Source of the DNA: Candidatus Zixiibacteriota bacterium
GTDB lineage: Bacteria; Zixibacteria; MSB-5A5; GN15; JACZUZ01
Direction of reading: 5' to 3'
NCBI GenBank assembly: GCA_024280775.1
Contig: JAJRPM010000013.1
Coordinates: 62,001-126,000, forward strand
Length of the DNA: 64,000 nucleotides
The notes under the pieces were generated by a model. It did not search any database, was not told the DNA's origin, and saw nothing but the letters and a program-made list of their open reading frames with translations. Shown here piece after piece: positions 42,845 through 53,280 of the stretch; the stretch's first letter is position 1, and every line of letters begins with the position of its first letter. The position numbers were made by a program, and so were the translations under genes.

Positions 42845-43330
42845 CTAACTACCGGTATGGCCGAAACCGCCAGCGCCGCGTTCAGTGGTCGGCAGTTCTT
42901 CTTGAACTTGCCAGAGAACACGAGGAACCGGAGCAATCAACATCTGAGCGATTCGCATTCCGCGCGTCACTTCAAAGGCCGCTAAACCGTGATTCACCAA
43001 AGCTATTTTAACTTCACCGCGATAGTCCGAATCGATTGTCCCTGGTGAATTGATGACAGTGATGCCATGTTTCACGGCCAATCCCGAACGCGGACGTATC
43101 TGCGCCTCAAACCCTTCCGGAACCGCCATTGCAAAACCAGTCGGGATAAGCGCAATAGCCCCGGGTTCTATAACCAAAGTCTCGCTCACCGCCGCATGAA
43201 TATCCATCGCCGCCGAAGACTCAGTTTGATAAGCCGGAAGCGGAATATCCTCGCACCCCGGCAAGTACTTGATTGACACTGAAAGTGTTGCAGTATTAAG
43301 AGTTGTATTATTTGGGCTTGTATTATTCAT
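42845..43330 (-). CDS. dut: dUTP diphosphatase
   Basis: Trimeric dUTPase that removes dUTP and supplies dUMP. All five motifs are present in 161 aa: SAAMDIHA (about residue 39), [23 protein letters not shown] with the catalytic Asp, [13 protein letters not shown] and the C-terminal [10 protein letters not shown] arm. The first 18 residues ([17 protein letters not shown]) are an extension made of pentapeptide repeats from a 15-nt DNA repeat; the family core begins at VSIKYLPG. A start within the core cannot be excluded, though no other ATG is near. Confidence 0.96.
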   Translation of the reverse strand: MNNTSPNNTTLNTATLSVSIKYLPGCEDIPLPAYQTESSAAMDIHAAVSETLVIEPGAIALIPTGFAMAVPEGFEAQIRPRSGLAVKHGITVINSPGTIDSDYRGEVKIALVNHGLAAFEVTRGMRIAQMLIAPVPRVLWQVQEELPTTERGAGGFGHTGS

Positions 43331-43456
43331 AGCCGGAAAATAGACAGGTTTGCCTCTCTAAGCAAGCCCTCAGCGGCAAGAAACCTCTTGCAACACAGGG
43401 CTTTGTATATTACTTTGACAATGGAAGGTAATTACTGCAATTAAGGAGACTCCACT

Positions 43457-44635
43457 ATGGCTCATGGACATAGACATTCAAATCTGATTGGCGTTGTTTT
43501 GTTGGCTATATCCATCATGCTACTGCCAAATGCCAAACCTCTAATGGCCCAACCGGCAGAAATCTCAGTTCGAGCTGAAGGTACGATCCAAAACGACTGC
43601 TTCAACAACCTCGATGGCTTAGCTTTTCGTTGGAGGCCATTGCAGTTAATCATCAGCGCCAAATCGCAAGTAACTCAGACTGGCGCTACCATCGGCTTTG
43701 TAATCTACAGTCCCGACAACTCTACTTCCTCCGACACAATTCTCTCCGCTCAGATGAGTCCAGATTGGGCGTCAGCCACATATTGGAATCTCGGCGGAGG
43801 ACTCATTACCGAGTTCTTCGGTAACGGACTACCTGACTCGCTCTTAACCGGTGGAGCGATGGTAACAAATGCCGGATTTCAGAGCAATAATTTCGTTGAT
43901 ATATTGACTCTTGACATCAATCTAACAGAAAACGGTATCATATGTATTGACAGCTCCTTTATTCTGCCTAGTGGCTCATGGTTCATGAGTCCTGGCGGAG
44001 CTCCTCTCTGGCATGGAGGCGCCGGCGATGTCGCTGTTGGCGGTACAAGCTCAACCGCATTTTGTTTAACAATAACAGACCCATCCCCGGGGCCTAATTC
44101 TTGCTTCCTTTTCTCATTCGGAATATCTACCTCCTCTCAGGTACGCCTGGGAAACACTTTGGTGGTTAGTGACACATTGAACATAGTTTACCCCGACCTT
44201 GCTGATTTCTCGGTAACAAACGATGGAGCAGGAATAGCTACAATTGACTCCGCAGGTTATTCGACATATACACCAAGCCCGCTGGATGTAGACAAGACAA
44301 TTGAATTTGGAATCAGCTTCACAATGGAAGACAATCTCTCTCCCTGCCCGGAGATAAACCGTTTTCTCTGCGAAGGTCACGGGTCAATGATTAGTGTCCT
44401 GCCACAGGATAATTGCTGTGACGTCCCCGGTGACGCTGACCATAGTGGCTCGACCAACATTGGCGATGTAACATATATGATACAAAGAATATTCAATGGC
44501 GGACCGCCGCCGATTTGTCCTAACGAATCTGACCCAAACGCCGATGGATTCTTTAATATCGGCGATGTGACAATGTTAATTACTAGGATTTTTGCTAACG
44601 GCGTAGCGCCAGTATGTGGGACAATTGTAAACTAG
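43457..44635 (+). CDS. Secreted protein with C-terminal dockerin type I-like repeats
   Basis: A 392-aa exported protein. A signal peptide (about residues 8-31, ending PLMAQ) is followed by a domain that starts AEISVRAEG and resembles exported beta-sandwich proteins, with no catalytic motif I recognise. The last 70 residues are two EF-hand-like dockerin repeats: DVPGDADHSGSTNIGDVTYMIQRIF and DPNADGFFNIGDVTMLITRIF (each quoted in part of the loop and helix), framed by CC and C residues. In cellulosome bacteria such repeats bind cohesins; in this lineage they occur on many surface proteins and the partner is unknown. The ribosome-binding site AAGGAG precedes the ATG. A paralogue follows 6 bp downstream. 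Confidence 0.85.
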   Translation: MAHGHRHSNLIGVVLLAISIMLLPNAKPLMAQPAEISVRAEGTIQNDCFNNLDGLAFRWRPLQLIISAKSQVTQTGATIGFVIYSPDNSTSSDTILSAQMSPDWASATYWNLGGGLITEFFGNGLPDSLLTGGAMVTNAGFQSNNFVDILTLDINLTENGIICIDSSFILPSGSWFMSPGGAPLWHGGAGDVAVGGTSSTAFCLTITDPSPGPNSCFLFSFGISTSSQVRLGNTLVVSDTLNIVYPDLADFSVTNDGAGIATIDSAGYSTYTPSPLDVDKTIEFGISFTMEDNLSPCPEINRFLCEGHGSMISVLPQDNCCDVPGDADHSGSTNIGDVTYMIQRIFNGGPPPICPNESDPNADGFFNIGDVTMLITRIFANGVAPVCGTIVN

Positions 44636-44641
44636 GAATCT

Positions 44642-45799
44642 ATGCTGAAGAAAAAAAACATAGCGCTCCTGCTCCTCTCATTGGCAACAATGATTTCCGT
44701 TCAATCCATCAGCGCAATAGCTCAACCGGCCGAAATCTCCGTTCGGATTGATGCTGGCCTACCCTCTGACTGCATCAATGGACTAGATGGAGTGTTTTTT
44801 CTTTTCGACCCCGCACGGTTCATCATCAGCGCCAAATCTCTCAATTTGCAATCCGGCGCCAGTATCGGCTTTGAAATCTACAGCCCTGATAATTCAACGA
44901 CTACTGACACAATCACACTATCGCAAATGGATAGCAGATGGGGAGGAAGCGAATTCTGGAACCTCGGGGTAGGCCTGTTGCATGAACATCGCGGCGCCGG
45001 TCTACCAGACTCAGTTCTCACCGGAGGGGTCGCTTTACCGGGAGCTGGTTTTCAAAGTAGCTCCTTCATTGACATACTTACTATTGATTTGGATATCAAC
45101 GAAATTGGAATTATCTGCATCGATAGTGTCTTTGTCGCTCCAAGTGGTAACTGGTTAATGACACCCGATGGCCCACCAGTTTGGAATGGCGGCGGAGGGG
45201 ATATTTCCGTGGGCGGCTCAAGCCCTACAGCCTTCTGCATGACCGTAACTCCACCTATTGGAGAATCCCCCTGCATTTTTAGCGGGTCCGCCAACCCACT
45301 CCAACCCTCCTATCAGGTAGGACTAGGGGACACTCTCGTGCTTCTTGACAGTATAGTAAGCGAACGAGCGGATTACAGCGTCACAACCACTGGCGCAGGA
45401 GTAGCCAGTGTAGATTCGGCGGGGTACACTACTTACATCCCCAGCCCGTCGGAGTTGGACAGCACAATCACATTTGAGCTTACCTATTCATTGCCAACTT
45501 TCTCAACTACCTGCATCGTTCCCGAAAGAGTCTCTTGCACCGACTTCGCCCTTGTCAGCGTCACAATCGGCGCTAGTTGTTGCGACGTTCCAGGTGACGC
45601 CGACCATAGCGGCTCGGTGAACATCGGTGATGTCACCTTCATGATTGCCCGCATATTCTCCGGAGGCCCGGCGCCGCTTTGTCCCAATGAATCCGACGCC
45701 AACGCCGATGGAGCATTCAATGTTGCTGATGTAACTTATCTGATTTCGAGAATCTTCTCCGGCGGCCCGGCGCCAGTGTGTGGAACAGTTGTAAATTGA
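44642..45799 (+). CDS. Secreted dockerin-repeat protein, tandem paralogue
   Basis: A 385-aa paralogue of the upstream protein along its whole length: the same AQPAEISVRI start after the signal peptide, matching IISAKS, IYSPDNST and LPDSVLTGG segments, and a two-repeat C-terminus (GDADHSGSVNIGDVTFMIARI, in part, and DANADGAFNVADVTYLISRIF) ending GTVVN. The C-terminal repeats are better conserved than the N-domain, so the N-domains may have diverged in binding. It starts 6 bp after its neighbour and is surely co-transcribed. No catalytic residues are evident. Confidence 0.85.
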   Translation: MLKKKNIALLLLSLATMISVQSISAIAQPAEISVRIDAGLPSDCINGLDGVFFLFDPARFIISAKSLNLQSGASIGFEIYSPDNSTTTDTITLSQMDSRWGGSEFWNLGVGLLHEHRGAGLPDSVLTGGVALPGAGFQSSSFIDILTIDLDINEIGIICIDSVFVAPSGNWLMTPDGPPVWNGGGGDISVGGSSPTAFCMTVTPPIGESPCIFSGSANPLQPSYQVGLGDTLVLLDSIVSERADYSVTTTGAGVASVDSAGYTTYIPSPSELDSTITFELTYSLPTFSTTCIVPERVSCTDFALVSVTIGASCCDVPGDADHSGSVNIGDVTFMIARIFSGGPAPLCPNESDANADGAFNVADVTYLISRIFSGGPAPVCGTVVN

Positions 45800-45814
45800 T
45801 ATTACACTAAAGAC

Positions 45815-45865
45815 AAAAAAACAGCGGCGCTCTGTCAGTTAGTCACTGACAGAACAGCCGCCGTT
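45815..45865 (-). terminator. Intrinsic terminator of ahcY
   Basis: A two-part hairpin, CTGTCAGT/ACTGACAG (45832-45839, 45845-45852) extended by CGGCG/CGCCG, is followed on the minus strand by seven T (45815-45821). It lies 68 bp past the ahcY stop and close to the convergent dockerin gene, whose own transcript may also stop in it less efficiently. Confidence 0.82.
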
Positions 45866-45933
45866 CGCTCGTCCAATTAGTTATTCTTAAACATTACTGC
45901 TACGCCTTAGCGCAAATACATCTATCACACCGA

Positions 45934-47211
<1,278 letters not shown>

Positions 47212-47299
47212 TTAATTCCTTACAAATGTGTGTTATGTGATTCTATATCAGATATTCTTGCGAAGTGTCAGCAACTTACTAGCGTGGCAAATAGAACTC

Positions 47300-48502
47300 T
47301 TATCCCGCCACTGAAACTTTTTGCGATGACTTTGCCAATTCCCCGGCCTTGTCAGTTTTTTCCCAGATGAACTCCGGCAAACTTCTTCCGAAGTGCCCGT
47401 AGTTGGAGGTCTTGCGATAAATCGGGCGAAGCAAATCAAGCGAGTCAATTATGTCCTTGGGTGTTAGCGCAAAATTATCACGCACCAACGAAACTAGCTG
47501 GGCTTCGCTTAGATTTGAAGTGCCATGCGTATCAATCATAATCGACACCGGCTCGGCCACACCGATTGCGTAGGCCAACTGGACAGTGCACCGACTTGCC
47601 AATTTCGAAGCTACGATATTCTTGGCAATATAGCGCGCCTGATAGTGTGCGCTTCTATCAACTTTTGTCGGATCTTTGCCGGAGAACGCGCCTCCACCGT
47701 GCGGGGCGTAACCACCATAGGTATCGACAATGATTTTCCGTCCTGTGACACCTGCGTCACCATGCGGCCCACCTACCACAAATTTCCCGGTAGGGTTTAT
47801 GTGAAAAACTGTTTCATCATCAATTAGCTCTTTCGGGATAATCGGCAGAATGATTTTCTCTTTGATTTCATTACGCGCCGCATCGGTGATTGAAGCGCCG
47901 TCGGGTTTGAGAATCTCTTCGGTATGTTGTGATGAAACCACAACTGCGGTTACACGCTTGGGAGTGGTTCCCTCATACTCAACAGATACCTGAGATTTAC
48001 CGTCAGGACCAAGATATGCCAACTCGCCGCTTTTGCGCGACTCGGCAAGACGATAGGTAAGTTTGTGCGCCAAAGTAATCGGCAGAGGCATCAACTCTTC
48101 GGTTTCATCACAAGCATAACCAAACATCATACCCTGATCGCCTGCGCCGCCAGTGTCAACGCCTTGGGCGATATCCGGCGATTGCGAATCAAGAACATTC
48201 AACACCGCGCAGTTTTCACCGGAAAAACCATAACGCTGATTGGTGTAGCCGATGTCTTTGACTACCTCGCGAACGATTTTCTGCAAATCGATATAGGCGT
48301 TGGTGGTTATTTCACCGCCAACGATTACCAATCCGGTAGTTACCATTGTTTCGCAAGCAACACGGCTGTATTTGTCTTCGGTCAGGACTGCATCAAGTAC
48401 CGCATCGGAGATTTGATCTGCGACTTTGTCGGGATGACCTTCGGTCACCGACTCAGAAGTAAATAATCTAGTATTGAGATTGTTATCACTCACAATTGAC
48501 AC
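47300..48502 (-). CDS. metK: S-adenosylmethionine synthetase
   Basis: Makes SAM from methionine and ATP. The 400-aa protein has [18 protein letters not shown] (about residues 19-36), [12 protein letters not shown] (about 115-126), [20 protein letters not shown] and the glycine-rich [16 protein letters not shown]. The start shown is GTG 48502; a second GTG three codons in is possible. It shares direction with ahcY, a functional link because many methyltransferases in the window (menG, the 59.5-kb methyltransferase) and the radical SAM enzymes MqnC and MqnE use SAM. No SAM riboswitch is visible upstream. Confidence 0.98.
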   Translation of the reverse strand: MSIVSDNNLNTRLFTSESVTEGHPDKVADQISDAVLDAVLTEDKYSRVACETMVTTGLVIVGGEITTNAYIDLQKIVREVVKDIGYTNQRYGFSGENCAVLNVLDSQSPDIAQGVDTGGAGDQGMMFGYACDETEELMPLPITLAHKLTYRLAESRKSGELAYLGPDGKSQVSVEYEGTTPKRVTAVVVSSQHTEEILKPDGASITDAARNEIKEKIILPIIPKELIDDETVFHINPTGKFVVGGPHGDAGVTGRKIIVDTYGGYAPHGGGAFSGKDPTKVDRSAHYQARYIAKNIVASKLASRCTVQLAYAIGVAEPVSIMIDTHGTSNLSEAQLVSLVRDNFALTPKDIIDSLDLLRPIYRKTSNYGHFGRSLPEFIWEKTDKAGELAKSSQKVSVAG

Positions 48503-48617
48503 CTGTTTTTTGGGTATTATATCTTACTAGAAATGAACAGTTAAGATATGAACTATGTTGGCTTGTTGAATCACTTAGGTTGTGACCTAAACTCGGAGCG
48601 TTTGACGTTCGTAAAAG

Positions 48618-49622
48618 TTAAACAGCGGGAGCTTCAAGCGGCTTTACAACTCCATCATCTCCTACATCGAATACACCGTTTTGAGAATGAACACTGACAC
48701 TTTCTCCAAGAATAGAATTCTCTAACACACTATTTGTAATTACACACTCCGGTCCGATAATGCAATTCTGCAATTTCGATTCACTTATCTTGCAGTCATC
48801 ATATATCGTCACATTCGGACCAATTGTTGAATTCTCGACTTGCACACCATCACCAATCCAAACTGAACCTTCTACTTTCACCCCTTGAGAATCCGAAACA
48901 TAAGCTGGGATGCGAGGGTTAGCGGCAAGTAGCCTGGCATTGGTATCGAGCATTGTCTCGCGCTTACCGCAATCCAGCCAGCCATCAATCGAAAATGGCG
49001 TAAATGGCTCGCCCTTGCCTAGCATATCCGAAAGAGCGTCAGTTAGCTGGATTTCTCCGGCGGTTTTTCTGCCCGAATCAGATAGCGCAACCAGCGCTTG
49101 CAATAGTGTACGAGGTCTCTGGAAATAATACAACCCCACCACGGCCAAATTGGATTTGGGTTTCTGGGGCTTTTCGACCAGTTTGGTTATGCATGAACCC
49201 TCAGTTTCAGCAACTCCGAACCTCCTGGGGTCCGCAACTTCTTTAAGGGCAAGAACATTCTCACCTGCGTTAACAAAAGCTTGAAAATCAGCCTGTATTA
49301 TAGTATCCGCCAGAATTACCAATACATCCTCATCGAGCGAGATTCTCTCCAAACCCAGTTGCACGGCATAACCCAGTCCCAGGAGTTGATCTTGCTCAAC
49401 AATTGTCAATTTGAAGTCATATTTCTGACGTACATAATCAGCCATTTGCTCGCCTCGATAACCGACCACCATACAAACTTCCGAAGGCTCCAACGCAACC
49501 AACGGCTCCAGCAGGTAATCAATCACCGTTTTGCCGGCTATGCGTAACAACGGCTTGGGTCTAGTCAAAGTATGGGGTCGAAGGCGAACGCCTTCTCCGG
49601 CGGCTGGGATGATTATCTTCAT
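48618..49622 (-). CDS. Sugar-phosphate nucleotidyltransferase with beta-helix tail
   Basis: A 334-aa NTP-transferase of the glucose-1-phosphate thymidylyl/uridylyl group. The nucleotide-binding start is PAAGEGVRLRPHTLTRPKPLL (residues 6 onward), then DTIIQAD, GVAETEG, LVEKPQKPKS and WLDCGKRETM. From about residue 250 hexapeptide repeats form a left-handed beta-helix (VWIGDGVQVENSTIGPNVTI, in part, CIIGPECVITNSVLENSILG), which in relatives can be an acyltransferase or only a regulatory domain. The sugar and nucleotide are not clear. It stands between metK and a repeat element. Confidence 0.88.
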   Translation of the reverse strand: MKIIIPAAGEGVRLRPHTLTRPKPLLRIAGKTVIDYLLEPLVALEPSEVCMVVGYRGEQMADYVRQKYDFKLTIVEQDQLLGLGYAVQLGLERISLDEDVLVILADTIIQADFQAFVNAGENVLALKEVADPRRFGVAETEGSCITKLVEKPQKPKSNLAVVGLYYFQRPRTLLQALVALSDSGRKTAGEIQLTDALSDMLGKGEPFTPFSIDGWLDCGKRETMLDTNARLLAANPRIPAYVSDSQGVKVEGSVWIGDGVQVENSTIGPNVTIYDDCKISESKLQNCIIGPECVITNSVLENSILGESVSVHSQNGVFDVGDDGVVKPLEAPAV

Positions 49623-49719
49623 ATATCTTGGTTCGTGCTTTGTGCCTTTTTGCTTTTTGCTTTGTGCTTTTTGCTTTGTGTGATGAACCTGCTACTAAAT
49701 CAACGGTATTCTACTAAAT

Positions 49720-49801
49720 GTCATTTTGGGCGGAGCAGAGAATCTGCTTTCGATTCATTCTGCTAACATCCAACAAGATAATTCGCTTCGCTCGTCATGA
49801 C
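49720..49801. repeat. 80-bp palindromic repeat element, copy 4
   Basis: Ends are GTCATTTTGGGCGGAGCAGAG and CTTCGCTCGTCATGAC, with the centre CATCCAACAAGATA shared with copy 1. It is 82 bp long and intergenic. A CTTTGTGC/CTTTTTGC tandem repeat (about 49630-49682) lies next to it. Confidence 0.82.
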
Positions 49802-49814
49802 AAATTGTCATTCG

Positions 49815-50492
49815 TCAGTTGAAAAGCGAGCCGATAGAGCCACCTATCCAATCGTCAATCAAGAATGACATCCGACCAATTAGCAACGATACACGTCCCA
49901 TCACCGTATATCCGAATTGCGCCCCGAAGGCTACCATGATAAACCAGATTCCGACTTTAGCCACTCCTCCAAGAACACCTTTATGCTCCTTGGAAAAGTA
50001 AAAATACACTAGAGTGGAAATCACCCCAACTAGTATCAGGGAGGCCATCGCGAATGACCGAAAATCGGTCACTTTGCTGAACTGCGCAAAGGTGTCCAAG
50101 GTCTGAGGCATCACCAGTCCGTGCAATTGGGCAATCAGGAATATACCGGCAGTAGAACCGACCGTGATAGCCAGCCCCCAACGGCTCATCCATGACAAAT
50201 CAGGAATCGGCCCAATTGGAGTCAAACGAGTTAGCATCATCATACCGAAAACAAACGGAATCAGAAGCATGAAATTAGCGCCGAAATCGGTGTAAAGCGG
50301 ATCCATCAATTGGGTGTAAATCACCGACTGGCAGATTAACCCTGCATAATATCCGGCGGATAACCCAGCGAAGACATGCTCCACGAATTTGTAAACAGGA
50401 TTATCCTTATACAAAAACGAAAAGAGCGCTAGAGTAACGAACGCCTCTAGCCAAAGGGTGAGATGAGCTCCGGTTGTCAGTGATTCAGTCAT
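49815..50492 (-). CDS. Conserved-type membrane protein, gene 4 of a four-gene cassette
   Basis: A 225-aa integral membrane protein with about six hydrophobic helices (LWLEAFVTLALFSFLY, VFAGLSAGYYAGL, FMLLIPFVFGMMML, WGLAITVGSTAGIFLIA, FAMASLILVGVISTLVYFYF, VGIWFIMVAFGAQFGYTV). No charged catalytic motif is visible. I do not recognise a family with confidence. It lies 27 bp after the third gene of the cassette, whose proteins all have membrane helices, so it is probably part of one membrane complex. Confidence 0.75.
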   Translation of the reverse strand: MTESLTTGAHLTLWLEAFVTLALFSFLYKDNPVYKFVEHVFAGLSAGYYAGLICQSVIYTQLMDPLYTDFGANFMLLIPFVFGMMMLTRLTPIGPIPDLSWMSRWGLAITVGSTAGIFLIAQLHGLVMPQTLDTFAQFSKVTDFRSFAMASLILVGVISTLVYFYFSKEHKGVLGGVAKVGIWFIMVAFGAQFGYTVMGRVSLLIGRMSFLIDDWIGGSIGSLFN

Positions 50493-50519
50493 ATTTACTA
50501 ATCTAGCGGCCTAGGTAAT

Positions 50520-51377
50520 CTAGAATGCTGCGCCAGTTTTCTTTCTACGCGAGATGAAGTAACCAATATTGCCCAGCAATACCATTGCGATAATCAAGAA
50601 ATGTACCAGTGATTGCACACTCATCCCTTTGACCGCCTCTGCTCTTTGTCCTACCAGAATCTCATACTCAGCGGCGCCCTTCATGCCGCCCAGCAGTCCG
50701 GTCAATTGCCCTGATGACACTAGCGGATAATATTTTGGCGCTGAAACAGCGGTAACCGACGCGCCAACCGGTGTGCCGTATTGGGCGTTAACAATCGAAA
50801 CCCAGTAGTCAACAATCGCATTGTCCGCAACGACAAAGATGAAATCGATATCGCCATAGTCTTTGATGTCTTTCATCATCGGCAGGTCAGCTAACCTTGT
50901 ACCGGAGTTATCAGACGGATATATCCCTTCAATAGAAGAACCCATTCCAGAGAGTACCGCTACATAATTGGCTTTGAACCCGAGATTCACATAGTCAATG
51001 CCATAGACCTTGTCATATTTCTTTGCCATATCACGTGTAACACGTTCAGAAATCGCAGGGCCGCCCAAAGGTATGGTGGTCACCGTTAGGATTTTGCAGT
51101 TTTTCTGGAACAGATGATGCAACGCCGCACGCGCGGCAGGTTCAGTTTCAGGGAGCGCTGAGGCATAGAAATCAAAGGTCAACATCACAGTCGAACTATC
51201 CGGTAGTTCATCAATTGCATCATACAATTGTCTGGCTTCCGGTGTGATGCCAATAGGAACAGAAATTGGCCAGATAAGCGGGATTATCACACTTACCGCC
51301 ACTGACAAATATATCCAGCGACGGTCAAGCTGTGAGATTTTCTCCCAGATTCCCACTTTGGTATTGCTATCATTCAC
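50520..51377 (-). CDS. Membrane-anchored extracytoplasmic protein, gene 3 of the cassette
   Basis: A 285-aa protein with a helix near the start (about residues 20-42, WIYLSVAVSVIIPLIWPI) and one at the end (about 258-276, LVHFLIIAMVLLGNIGYFI), leaving a soluble domain of about 200 residues between them. That domain has alternating strands and helices (STVMLTFDFYASALPETE, ILTVTTIPLGGPA, IDFIFVVADNAIVDYWVS), like a Rossmann-type fold. GTG 51377 was chosen because it lies 4 bp after the upstream stop codon; the longer frame would overlap that gene by over 90 nt. No known family is recognised. Confidence 0.72.
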   Translation of the reverse strand: MNDSNTKVGIWEKISQLDRRWIYLSVAVSVIIPLIWPISVPIGITPEARQLYDAIDELPDSSTVMLTFDFYASALPETEPAARAALHHLFQKNCKILTVTTIPLGGPAISERVTRDMAKKYDKVYGIDYVNLGFKANYVAVLSGMGSSIEGIYPSDNSGTRLADLPMMKDIKDYGDIDFIFVVADNAIVDYWVSIVNAQYGTPVGASVTAVSAPKYYPLVSSGQLTGLLGGMKGAAEYEILVGQRAEAVKGMSVQSLVHFLIIAMVLLGNIGYFISRRKKTGAAF

Positions 51378-51381
51378 GGTA

Positions 51382-52101
51382 TCAGGTTTTCCCCAGATAG
51401 ATACGTTCAATGCCGAGGATAATCCGCAATGACATAGAGGCCGCGCCGAGCGCCGCGCCGATGATGATTCCACGTTGGACTGAGGCGTTCACTCCGCGCA
51501 TCAAGATCATGTTAATCCATTCCGGTATTTCAGGAGAAACCATATTCAACACCGCCTCGCCCATTGGCACTCGCCAAAACATCACCAACACCGCCGCAAC
51601 CAGTAGTAATGTTGCTTCGAGCGTTCTGGCGCGGAAAGCGCGGTATGCCGCCGAGGCAATATAGAACGCCAAAGTTGCAAACATGGTCGACATCATAGGC
51701 GCATCGAGATGATCAAAGAGCCAGTTGACGATTATGCCGTTCTGACTGCCATACACGCCTATCCATGAAGGCAAATATGTGTAGAGGACTTTGCCGACTT
51801 CAGTTTCGGGCCCCGGAAAGATTCCAGGAATAGCCATGACCAATAGCGAGATAATCGTCACCAGACTATACCATCTATCGGGTTTCTTTTGCGAGAAAGA
51901 TTTCAAGTTAACTTGAAGAATAGAAACCACACCAAGGATTAGTGTGAATCCTCCGATTATGGTCACCCATATCAATATCTCCTGCTTGATATCATCAGGT
52001 GTGACACCGAAAAACATCGCGAAATCACGATTGAGAAAAAACACCAACGCCAAGATGGACGCGGTGGAAACAGCTAATATTATCGGAACAGTTCGTTTCA
52101 T
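51382..52101 (-). CDS. Polytopic membrane protein, gene 2 of the cassette
   Basis: A 239-aa protein with six to seven membrane helices (IILAVSTASILALVFFL, ILIWVTIIGGFTLILGVVSIL, WYSLVTIISLLVMAIPGIF, MMSTMFATLAFYIASAAYRAF, TLLLVAAVLVMFW, IIIGAALGAASMSLRIIL). No transporter or enzyme motif is evident. It starts 37 bp after the DUF6754-like gene and ends 4 bp before the next start. Function unknown. Confidence 0.75.
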   Translation of the reverse strand: MKRTVPIILAVSTASILALVFFLNRDFAMFFGVTPDDIKQEILIWVTIIGGFTLILGVVSILQVNLKSFSQKKPDRWYSLVTIISLLVMAIPGIFPGPETEVGKVLYTYLPSWIGVYGSQNGIIVNWLFDHLDAPMMSTMFATLAFYIASAAYRAFRARTLEATLLLVAAVLVMFWRVPMGEAVLNMVSPEIPEWINMILMRGVNASVQRGIIIGAALGAASMSLRIILGIERIYLGKT

Positions 52102-52138
52102 GGGGCTAATATCGAATCACAGTTTTAATTTCATAGTT

Positions 52139-53209
52139 TCAATTGTTGTACTCGCCATTTAGAAGAACCGTCAGCCAATTGCCAAGAGTATCAGGAAACA
52201 CCAATACCCCGATTACACCCAGCAGTATTATCGCTATCAATGAGGCCTTGAACAGGTCCTGCCCTTTTAACCCGCCTAGTAACAACGGTTCATGCGAGAG
52301 ATACGCCGAAGCCGCATAAAGTTCTTCACCCAGCAAGGTATAATCACATGCGGCGATAAAAAACGGTAGTTGCGCCGGTTCGGCTGTGCCGGCGATTTGA
52401 ATCGCGCCCGAAGCAAAACCACTTTCGGCCAGCAACAAAGATTCGGCGAAAAAACCACCCATATAGATATTCGCCGCCGGTTTCTCACGCATCATCCAGC
52501 CGTTTACATGCGCGGCAAATGCGAATTGCTCACCTGCAACATAGCGCACCATATCATCCCGATAGAAATCACCACGCCCGACTTCCGCATAGGACTGCTT
52601 AACAGTCTCCTGCGCCCCGGCGAACACCAGCGGATAACGCACCGGCACCATCAACGGTGTTTCGTATTCGGCTGTGATTCTGGCGATTCTACCGAGAATT
52701 GTTACTCCGGCAATAGTCTGGATTTCGTCCAGCTCTTGAATACCAGGGATGAACAGCACAGTGCGACCCATTTCGGTGGCGCGACCAACTGCTTCTTCTA
52801 TTGCTTCCAGTCCGGGGATTTTGCGGATAAACAAAGACTTGCCGGCTTTGGCTTTTTGGGTAAAGAAAATAATGGCCCCCGAGAAAAAGATGACCAACAG
52901 AAATGCATTCCATTTGCGCCAAGCAATCAAACCTGTCGGCTTGGCTGGTTTAGTCTCTCCGATCACTGACGAAGCCAGGACAGATTCGATGATGGAGCTA
53001 TCTTGAGTCGTTAAATCCGATGAGCTTGAATCTGCAAGTGTAGTATCTACAATATCAGAATTGTTTGTCTCTTGCGCCAAAGCAATGTCCGAAGAATAGA
53101 ACCAAACGCAACAAAAGACAGCGGCGAAATACACAACAGCGGAGCTAGCGAGCTGAGCATATTTGTTCCACGCGCCTCTGGCCGGGCGATTTGTTTCAAT
53201 CGTATTCAT
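52139..53209 (-). CDS. DUF6754-like membrane protein, gene 1 of the cassette
   Basis: A 356-aa protein with three hydrophobic helices: near residues 18-44 (possibly a signal anchor), about 97-113 (WNAFLLVIFFSGAIIFF) and about 323-340 (ASLIAIILLGVIGVLVF). A Ser/Thr/Asp-rich linker joins the first two. The conserved-looking part between helices 2 and 3 begins IPGLEAIEEAVGRATEMGRTVLFIPG and continues with TIAGVTILGRIARITAEYETP, AGEQFAFAAHVNGWMMRE and NIYMGGFFAESLLLAESG. This pattern resembles the domain of unknown function DUF6754; I give that name from memory and with moderate confidence. It leads the four-gene cassette. Confidence 0.7.
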   Translation of the reverse strand: MNTIETNRPARGAWNKYAQLASSAVVYFAAVFCCVWFYSSDIALAQETNNSDIVDTTLADSSSSDLTTQDSSIIESVLASSVIGETKPAKPTGLIAWRKWNAFLLVIFFSGAIIFFTQKAKAGKSLFIRKIPGLEAIEEAVGRATEMGRTVLFIPGIQELDEIQTIAGVTILGRIARITAEYETPLMVPVRYPLVFAGAQETVKQSYAEVGRGDFYRDDMVRYVAGEQFAFAAHVNGWMMREKPAANIYMGGFFAESLLLAESGFASGAIQIAGTAEPAQLPFFIAACDYTLLGEELYAASAYLSHEPLLLGGLKGQDLFKASLIAIILLGVIGVLVFPDTLGNWLTVLLNGEYNN

Positions 53210-53280
53210 GCTATGGGCAATGAACGCAATTACTTGCGAAGCGTCAACCTATCGACGCAACTCTGCTGGCCCGATTCAGC

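Noticed and set aside
48503-48617. Possible SAM riboswitch before metK
   Set aside because: The 115 bp before metK lack the conserved stems of SAM-I or SAM-II and are mostly A/T-rich without clear pairing.
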